A DNA stretch of 64,000 nucleotides from Megalobrama amblycephala. Taxonomy: Eukaryota; Chordata; Actinopteri; Cypriniformes; Xenocyprididae. Under the pieces are notes generated by a model. That model did no database searches and was not told the origin of the DNA. It saw only the letters and a list, made by a program, of their open reading frames with translations. Positions within the stretch are counted from its first letter, which is position 1; each line of letters starts with the position of its first letter. Where the stretch lies: contig NC_063049.1 in assembly GCF_018812025.1 (NCBI RefSeq), positions 33,187,447 through 33,251,446 on the forward strand, read 5' to 3'. A program made the translations under genes and the position numbers. Shown in pieces: positions 56,346 through 64,000 of the stretch.

Positions 56346-58729
56346 GAATTGTATAATTGTATATATTTTAATATTTCGCAATAAACTTAAAAATATATTG
56401 AATTTTTTATACTTATATTATCAATTACATACAGCCCCTACTTTTATATTGCACTGTTGTTGTTGGTTCAATTACATAATTTGCAATGCTTCATCGGTTG
56501 AGTAGTTCATTCCATCATAACAGATGTTAAAAGGCAGTCATGTACCTTGATCTGCTATGCGTTTCATTAATACAATCACACCTCAATGCCGGAATAAGAT
56601 AATTAGGTAATTTCTGTATTGGGACATGAGCCTGAACGTTATAGGCTGACTCTGTGTGTGTCTCAATGCCTATAATTATGATGTCTAAGCTCTGGACCCT
56701 TTAGACAGAGCTGTCACAGTGAAACTATCATCACTGACACCTGCTGTGTCCATATAGCGTGATGATAAGAGGTTGACATTTCTACACAGCCCAAGAAGCT
56801 GGTCTGCTGAGGTATGATCAGCAAATACCAATAACACACACTTTTTTTTTTGTATGTATGGGTATCAACTGTAGTTGCTTTTTTGTGAGCATTCACATGT
56901 GAAGAAAGACAAACAGAGAGTCTATTTTGCACTGTTTATATATTATAGCTATACTGTTTTGTCAGTACAAATGTGTCACTATTTAAGAGCCACACAGGGA
57001 AGCTGTCAAAAGGGCTATATTTTTTATATATTTACATAATTTTTTATATTATTGAAAATAACTAAAAAAAAACATTGAGAGAAAGCGTGAATGGCGTCTG
57101 GCGCACAGACAGGTGCATGAGAATTTACGTTAGGGCGGCAACAGCAGAGTGGTGGCTCGGTTTTCCAGATGGTTCCTCTGGAGGCATATTATCTGCTCCA
57201 TCACAGCAGGCTAAACCTGAGACTGTTGAAGTGTGTATGGGGGGCTGTAAATACTGTGGGCAGTTCGGTGCCACAATGATGCTCCCAACCCTGCAGCTTG
57301 TAAGTGATCCTTACCTGGCCTGTCCCAGCTGTGGGGTAGGCTTTCCACCCCCCTCCACCAGCCTAGTCATGGGATAGGTCTGCTGCCTTTATCCCCACAG
57401 TTTCTCTATCCCACCACAGGATAAACTTACTGCTAAATGACAGGGTTGGCCCGCTCCCTGGGTAGTTGCACCACCAGAATAACTGGACAGGAAAAGCATG
57501 TGACACACTTGAGTCGTGCACCTCTAGATGTGTGGGAATAGGAAAAAGAAAAAAAACACACTTTGTTTAGTCTCCGAAGTCGTACATTTGAATATCAGGA
57601 GTCAAGCATGCTGAAGTACGTGTAATTCTGTTCAGTGCCCTTATAAATGAATAACTAGCATGCACAGGCCCCTTCCCTTTTTGATTTGCAGCCTTATCTG
57701 TTTCCCTGGAGTTCACTAATTACACAGCGTCTACGGTTTCAGCGGGCATGTTTGATATGAGTTTATCTGAGCTGTCCGTCAAGCAATTAAGGTCAGCGTT
57801 CAGCACTCTCTCAATAGCACAGTCACGGCCTCAGCAAGCAGGGAACGGATCAGACCAGCTCAGATCAGGTGAGGTCTCTGGTACTAGGTTTCCACTCCTG
57901 CCGTCCCACCATGACAACACACAATGGCTGTGATCAACGTTGTTCCTACATGACTGTTCACCCTGAGCGACCCGTCCTAATGGGCTATTAATGCTCGTGT
58001 GGCCTCAGATAGTTCAGTGAGTACATTTACATGTGTGGGGTTATAATCAAGCTAAAGCGAGTTTTTACGTAGTCAAGCTTTTATAGTCTTTATCTGTCTG
58101 TCCAAGTATATATATATGACCCAATTCATAATCGAATATTTGATATTTGAAATAAATATTGCGTCACCAATCTGTTTAGGAAGCACGCAAACCCAGAGGC
58201 CAATTGTGGTCTAATTGACATATACAGCACTTGTAGCATAAGTTGAATACCTCAAAAATTTGACTTGTTCCTTCTTTTCTTTAAAGAAAGCAGAAATCTG
58301 GGTTACAGTAACAATGGAAGTGAATGGGACCAATCTGCAAATGTTAAAAATATATATATATATATTTTAATAGTATTTTTATAAACAGTATAGGCACAAG
58401 ACATATATATGATTTTAGTATAAAAATAGTTTACTAACCTGTTCTATGTACTAAATCCAATGTAAAAATGATGAGAACTTTGTGTACAGCTCAAATAATC
58501 ACACAATTTAACAGAGGAATTCATGCAATTTTCAATTTTCTGCTTTTAAATTTCCAAAAAATGGAGATAAAACCAAGAAACAAGATTTTTTTTGGTGTGT
58601 GTGGTAATCAATGTTATTTGACAAATGCTGTCAACTGAGCTTAATGTTTGTATTGAACTTGTTTGTATTGAACCTTGAATCATGCCACTCAAAGTCCTTG
58701 AAGCATTCGAGGGAGTGGTTTAGTCTGTA
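56346..58729. other. Gene-free, largely non-repetitive sequence
   Basis: No recognised exon. The open frame at 57075-57377 has no known domain. Balanced composition at 56500-58050; a (TA)n run near 58351-58366. Confidence 0.3.
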
Positions 58730-59945
58730 CATTTTATAGTTGTCTTCCATTTAATAGAATGTGGAACACTACAATGAGGCAAGACACAGTCAGCTTGAGT
58801 TCATCTCGGGTGAGGCTCTTGAACAACTCTTGGCTGAACAGGAGCATAAAACTATGCAACTGTGTGGTCAGACAGTAATAAATTACATGAGTAAGACATT
58901 CGCTCTTCAGTGGTGTGGATTGCCTGAACAGTTTCACTGTGTTGGGAGTGGTCACATTTAATATACTCCGTGTGTGTGTGTGTGTGTGTGTGTGTCTGAG
59001 GCTTCGTGTGATCTGTGACATGCTGTGTTGAACACAAGATTAACTAGGTGACACTGTGATAGCCAGGCATCGTGAAACGCACAGGAGTCCTCTTTCAAAA
59101 CAAGACTCGTCTTCCTCTATTCTCCTTCCCTCTCACTACAGTCGTTCTGTATTCCTGAGATAAATTTGCATCTGGTCATTCGTACAGACCATATTGATGA
59201 CATCTCACCACCTCACCCAACATATTTATTGTGACACCAAACAGGAATTATGAAAATTACAAAGACTGGCCTACTGGGGGCACTAAAATATTTGTCTTGA
59301 AATTATCCTTAAAATGCTTTTTGATTTGGTCGCACTCATTTTCTATAAACGGTTATAAAAATAAGTATGTTTACAAATCCATGCATTTACAACTTTAAAG
59401 CTATACTTTATATGCCTCCACATGCAATGTAAGCACCTGTGGTGCCTGTTTTCCCAGATGTCAGAGGCACAGCACTCAGCAATGAGAAATAAACTTCAGT
59501 AGGCATGATAACTTCATGGCTGGTGTGTCAGATTACACTGCTAGAAGCCCCCCACCTCCACATATGCCTACATGCCATACTTACTGCTCATTAAATATTC
59601 AGCTGACATGCTACTGCTTCTCCTTTGCTTATATATTTTACCATATTAATGCCAAATTTACACTGAAAAGATGGCACTGAAGTGCTTCCGAAGTGGCAAT
59701 TAGGTTTCTTTGCACAGACTGTTTAATGCTGCTCAGAGATTGCATAAATGCATTTACACAGCCATTTTAACTGTTATACAGTTTGGGTGTAATGCATTAC
59801 TAAGTAATTAATTACTGAAATTTAATTACTTTTTCCTTGAAAAAGTGAAGTATGGGATTACTCTTAATTTTTTGCAATTTAACAGTTACTTCTGATGTAA
59901 CTGCATTAAATTGCATTAAACAATTCTATATAAAACAACAGTGGA
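58730..59945. other. Gene-free sequence with (GT)n
   Basis: A (GT)n tract at 58970-58996. Otherwise no element end or coding exon was recognised. Confidence 0.3.
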
Positions 59946-59949
59946 CTTA

Positions 59950-60410
59950 AAGGGATAGTTCACCCAAAAATGAAAATTTTATGTTTATCTGCTTACCCCC
60001 AGGGCATCCAAGATGTAGGTGACTTTGTTTCTTCAGTAGAACACAAAAGATGATTTTTAACTCCAACTGTTGCCGTCTGTCATTCAAATAATGCCAGTGG
60101 ATGGGAACTTCATCTATAAGAGTAAATAAAACTTGCTTAGACAAACCCAAATTAAACCCTGCTGCTCGTGACGACACATTGATGTCCTAAGACACGAAAC
60201 GATCGGTTTGTTCGAGAAAACGAACAGTATTTATATCATTTTTTACCTCTAAAACACCACTATGTCCAACTGCATTCATCATTCGATTCGTTTGGTCTGA
60301 TCGCACTTTGACAACGGCAGTGATGTCTCAAGCATATACTTCAATGAGAGCTAGACATCACTGCCGCTGTCAGAGCGTGATCAGACCTCACTAAGCGAAT
60401 GCTGAGCACT
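59950..60410. mobile_element. TTAA-type element arm plus internal stem-loop
   Basis: TTAA 59946-59949 then AGGGATAGTTCACCCAAAAA; the first 310 bp match the left arm of 54634-55913. A palindrome follows at 60288-60400 (GGCAGTGATGTCT against AGACATCACTGCC). The right arm is absent. Confidence 0.75.
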
Positions 60411-60414
60411 TTAA

Positions 60415-60838
60415 AGTGGAACTCTGTAAGATTTGCGAAGCTCCCCCTACAGGTTCCTTCAGTGAATCGCACTGTCGTAAATACTCCAAGCGCAGCTCTG
60501 GACTACAACGACTACAACGCTCACCAGTGCAGTAGTTTTGCAAATACAGTACAAGAAATCTCGATGGAGGTGGGTAATTTTCGAAATTGTCTTATAAAGT
60601 CATAATATATACATTGTTTTTGAATTACCGTAAAGCATTTTGTCACTCTCGCGTGAACGCGAACATGAGGCGAGATTGTGTCGGGTCGGCGAAGCTCAAC
60701 TTGCAAGTGCTGTTTTTTTGGCGTAGACGTGCCAGAGGGGGTTAGCGCTCGCCTCAAACACACCACTACAAGTCACTTAACCATCGTAAGGACTTAGAAA
60801 ACTATTTATGAAGGTAAAAAAAGTTACTTAGTTCTGCT
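60415..60838. mobile_element. TTAA-flanked element (AGTGGAACTCTGTAAG)
   Basis: TTAA 60411-60414 and 60839-60842. The ends AGTGGAACTCTGTAAG and CTTAGTTCTGCT are only partly inverted. 424 bp, non-coding. Confidence 0.6.
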
Positions 60839-61002
60839 TTAACATCAAAATTTAACATCTAATTTTAAAATATGTTTTTAAATGTAACCTTTTCCCTTTA
60901 AATACTTTGGTCAATTCAAGAATAATTTATGCAATTTTATATAATTTATTTGAAAGAATTAAAAGAGCAGTTTCATATCTATCCTTCCTTTTTTGTATTG
61001 TT

Positions 61003-61040
61003 TAAAGGCACAAAATGTAAGATGTTTGGATTAAAATATC
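61003..61040. mobile_element. Left end of an AGGCACAAAATGTAAGAT element
   Basis: TTTAAAGGCACAAAATGTAA. The matching right-hand end type (ATCTTACATATTGTGCCT/TTAA) is seen at about 27612-27633, and a related end at 50447-50460. The other end of this copy was not found. Confidence 0.45.
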
Positions 61041-61825
61041 CATAAACCACTAAAACATTGTTATATATTTTGTTGACTTATGTGCTTACATTATCCCAAA
61101 TGTTTCCAACAATGTTTAAATCCAAAGAAATCAGCTACTTTAACCAGTGTAACGGGCCGTGTCATTGCATTGCCTATCAATGATGTCATATCCGCACTAC
61201 CCTTAGTCTTATTGTTTGAATCTCTTGTTTACTTGATTTACCGCAAGTGACATGTCAAAGAAGGTGGAGCTTCAGAGCCATACTTATTACATAAAAGCCA
61301 CAAAAAAAAATCAAAGGTATTTACCAGCCAGAACAAACTTTTTTCTGGAAAGTTCATTTTGGCAAGCTTCCAAGCAAACTTTGTTTTGGCCTGATTTTGT
61401 TTGAAATTACGTTACACCTGTTCATTCTTCGATTTCGCTTGAAGTATTTCGGGGCCTTAAGTCTCATCTTGTGTTTGTCTGCGGGGCGATTCAGAGATGA
61501 CACAACAGCAGAATGTCTATGTGTGAAATGAGCGCAGGATGTTGCAGCGCTATTAGTAGCAAGCCGTCTGGTAAATAATAGGCTTGTTTGAGATGCACCT
61601 CGCCTTGCCTGAAATTTAGGCGAGAGTAGGCGGCTGCAGTGAGGGGAGGAGTGAAAAAAGTGCAGGCAAGATGGATCGTTTTCAGTTCTTATAGTGGAGC
61701 AGAGATCAAGATCAAAGGTGGATATCATGGGATTCACACTCATGCACTGTGTTGCTAATAAACTGGATGTAATTTAAGTTCTGTTGCTTTTATATGAAAA
61801 TAAATATGATTTATGATTATATTAT

Positions 61826-62262
61826 TCAGAACGCCGACTCATTATTGGCCAGCTCCTGCGTCAGCATCACATGAATGCATCATGCTGCTCACGTGAACAG
61901 CCTCTGCCTACACTGAGCCCACGTTCTGATGTAGAACTTGGAAGTGCTGAACATAAACAGCGCAGGAGAATGACACAGAAGAGAAGATATTGTTGAATAA
62001 AGTTGTAATTTTTGTGCACAAAAAGTATTCTTGTCACTTCATAACATTAAGGTTGAGCCACTGCAGTTACGTTGACTATTTTAACAAAGTCTTTAGTACC
62101 TTTCTGGACCTTGAAAGTGGTGGTTAAATTGCTGTCTATGGATGAGTCATATGCCTCTCGGATTTCATCAAAAATATCTTAATTTGTGTTCTGAATGGGT
62201 GTTGAACGATATCAGGGTGAGTAATTAATGACAGAATTATCATTTTTGGGTGAACTATCCCT
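61826..62262. mobile_element. Partial TTAA-type foldback element
   Basis: From TTCAGAACGCCGACTCATTA to GGGTGAACTATCCCT before TTAA 62263-62266. The uninterrupted AACTTGGAAGTGCTGAACAT matches the insertion site of the nested element at 45322. Confidence 0.75.
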
Positions 62263-62364
62263 TTAAGCTGGGTTGTCAGCAAGTCGTTTCCCATCGTGCT
62301 TTTGATCAGTTCAGTCGGTGGAGAGCAACTGCGCCTGATTGCAAAAAACAAAATAACGACTTTT

Positions 62365-62843
62365 CAACAATATCTAGTGATGTCTGATTTCAAAACACTG
62401 CTTCAGAGCTTTACAAACCGAATCAGTGGTTCAGAGTGCCAAAGTCACGTGATTTCAGCAGTTTAGCCGTTTGATAGGAGATCCGAATCACTAATTCGAA
62501 ACAAAAGAGTAAAGCTCAGAAGCAGTGTTTTGAAATCGCCCATCACTAGATATTGTTGAAAGTCATTATTTAGATTTTTTGGTGCACAAAAAGTATTCTC
62601 GTCGCTTTATAATATTAACATAGAACCACTGAACTCACATGAACTGATTTATGTTTTTAGTACCTTTCTGGACCTTGAGAGTTTCAGTGGCTTTGCTCTT
62701 AATGGAGGCCTCACTGAGCCATCGGATTTCATCAAAAATATCTTAATTTGTGTTCCGAAGATGAACGAAGGTCTTAGGGGTGTAGAACGACATGAGGGTG
62801 AGTAATTAATGATATTATTTTCATTTTTGGGTGAACTAACCCT
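62365..62843. mobile_element. Partial TTAA-type foldback element, related to 7226-7900
   Basis: CAATATCTAGTGATGTCTGA, GTATTCTCGTCGCTTTATAA and GGGTGAACTAACCCT near 62843. The left arm is incomplete. Confidence 0.7.
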
Positions 62844-62849
62844 TGAAGT

Positions 62850-64000
62850 TACAGGTTATAGTAAAAATGACCTCAGTGGGCTTCAGTATTAATACTGTGT
62901 ACTAGTGCGGTGGCTAAGATACTACTCAGGTCAAATTCTAAAATAATTTAAACTCAAATCAATATTAGATATTTATTTGATTAATAGTAGCATAATAAGG
63001 TGGTGCACAGTAAAAAAATGTACAGTTCATAATGCAAAATAAACCCTTTCAGGTTGATACAAGATCTGTTATATGAAAATGGACAGCTGACTGTAGATAA
63101 GCCTTTACATATTACAGAGGAATTCTTGTCTGTGTTAATGAAGAAAAATATGATTTACTTTGTTTCATTACTGGTCCATACTTACTGCCGATTTGGAATT
63201 AGTGAAGAACAAATGATGAGTAGGACCAGGATGTTCGAAAACAATAGCTTCCTCCCCCACCTAGAATTCAGGAAAATTAGTGAAAACCGCAGCCAGTAAA
63301 AACAGCAACCTGAAGGGTACGAGTAAAAAAGGCGAATATGTAGGGGGCGTATTGAAAGGCAAGCTAATATTCAGAAACAACAGGCAATGAAGGCAATATC
63401 TCATCATGGCCTAAGAGCACATGGTGGGACTCTTAAATGAGTCTTGATTGTACTGAGCAATTTGGAACACAGCAGAGCACTCAATTAAGGCGAGCGATTA
63501 ACAGCAGATCTGACTTGTCCTGCTCCCTGTGATGTCATCGTTCTTGGAGTGTGGCAGCCATAGCAGGTGTCTGATTTGACCAAAGCACTGGCCAGCAGCT
63601 TATATCATTAATAAAACCCAAGACTCAACCTATCAACACTGCAGTACATTCCATTTTATGCCATTTTCTCCACATGAGGCTTTCCTTTCTCCTGTTTTGC
63701 TTTTAAATGTAGTCCTACGAGAACCCATACTTCAAACCAACATGCCTTCTGAATTAATTTTGTGCTAGACTTTTCTATGAAATGCTAAATGGCACAATAA
63801 TCTGACTTCATTTTGAGGGGACCTTTTCAGAAACACAAAATGTGCCATGATTTGGTCTCCAGTGGTCATTTTTGAGAAGATTAAACTCTGCTCTTAAAGT
63901 TTAGTCGAAGTGCACTAAGGTTACCTTTCATTAGTCTAGTTAAGTTTGTCGTGGCTTTTCAGCCAGATTCGGCATAGTAAAACGTAAACCAGATATAGTG
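62850..64000. other. Gene-free end of window
   Basis: An open frame at 63054-63299 follows an acceptor-like CCCTTTCAG but has no recognisable domain and no convincing partner exon. The rest is balanced non-repetitive sequence. Confidence 0.3.

Noticed and set aside
57075..57377. 100-codon open frame with several Cys pairs (MGGCKYCGQF, LACPSCGVGF)
   Set aside because: No recognisable domain order, no Kozak or splice context, and lies in a gene-free region; Cys pairs can arise by chance.
63054..63299. Open frame after an acceptor-like CCCTTTCAG
   Set aside because: No family resemblance and no partner exon in the window; kept only as a note.

Overview
The window is nuclear DNA of a bony fish, most likely a cypriniform (zebrafish/carp group). 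The genes have GT-AG introns and teleost-like proteins. The spaces between are packed with short inverted-repeat DNA transposons, A-tailed LINE fragments and (AT)n/(CA)n microsatellites typical of cyprinid genomes. No prokaryotic genes, CRISPR array, rRNA or tRNA was seen.

The left 37 kb holds five spliced genes, each assembled here exon by exon so that every junction keeps frame. acod1/irg1 (+, 1032-4252) makes itaconate. An ES1/GATD3-family gene (-, 5412-10972) converges on it. mrpl30 (+, 11893-12717) diverges from the ES1-family gene and converges on txndc9 (-, 13390-15935). rev1 (-, 19714-35326, 21 coding exons, 1259 aa) follows, with a likely non-coding first exon near 37253. The products fall into mitochondrial metabolism and translation (acod1, the ES1 family, mrpl30), chaperonin assistance (txndc9) and translesion DNA synthesis (rev1). 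The mrpl30-txndc9-rev1 order resembles the human 2q11 neighbourhood, but eif5b is not between txndc9 and rev1 here.

From about 37.5 kb to the end I see no convincing protein-coding gene. This part is a gene desert made of transposon clusters (39.8-41.9, 45.0-46.6, 53.6-56.3, 60.0-60.8 and 61.8-62.8 kb) separated by stretches of more complex, non-repetitive sequence that could hold distal regulatory elements.

The most notable content is the transposon layer. Many elements have TTAA target sites with termini starting AGG or AGT. Two of them carry THAP DNA-binding domain remnants, which fits the Kolobok superfamily. Several hAT-type MITEs keep perfect 8-bp target duplications. Two old host repeats (in the last rev1 intron and at 53.6-56.3 kb) have been opened by successive insertions, so their order can be read. 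One 799-bp element is a near-perfect hairpin. One LINE copy has a 20-bp telomeric (TTAGGG)n tract at its 5' junction.
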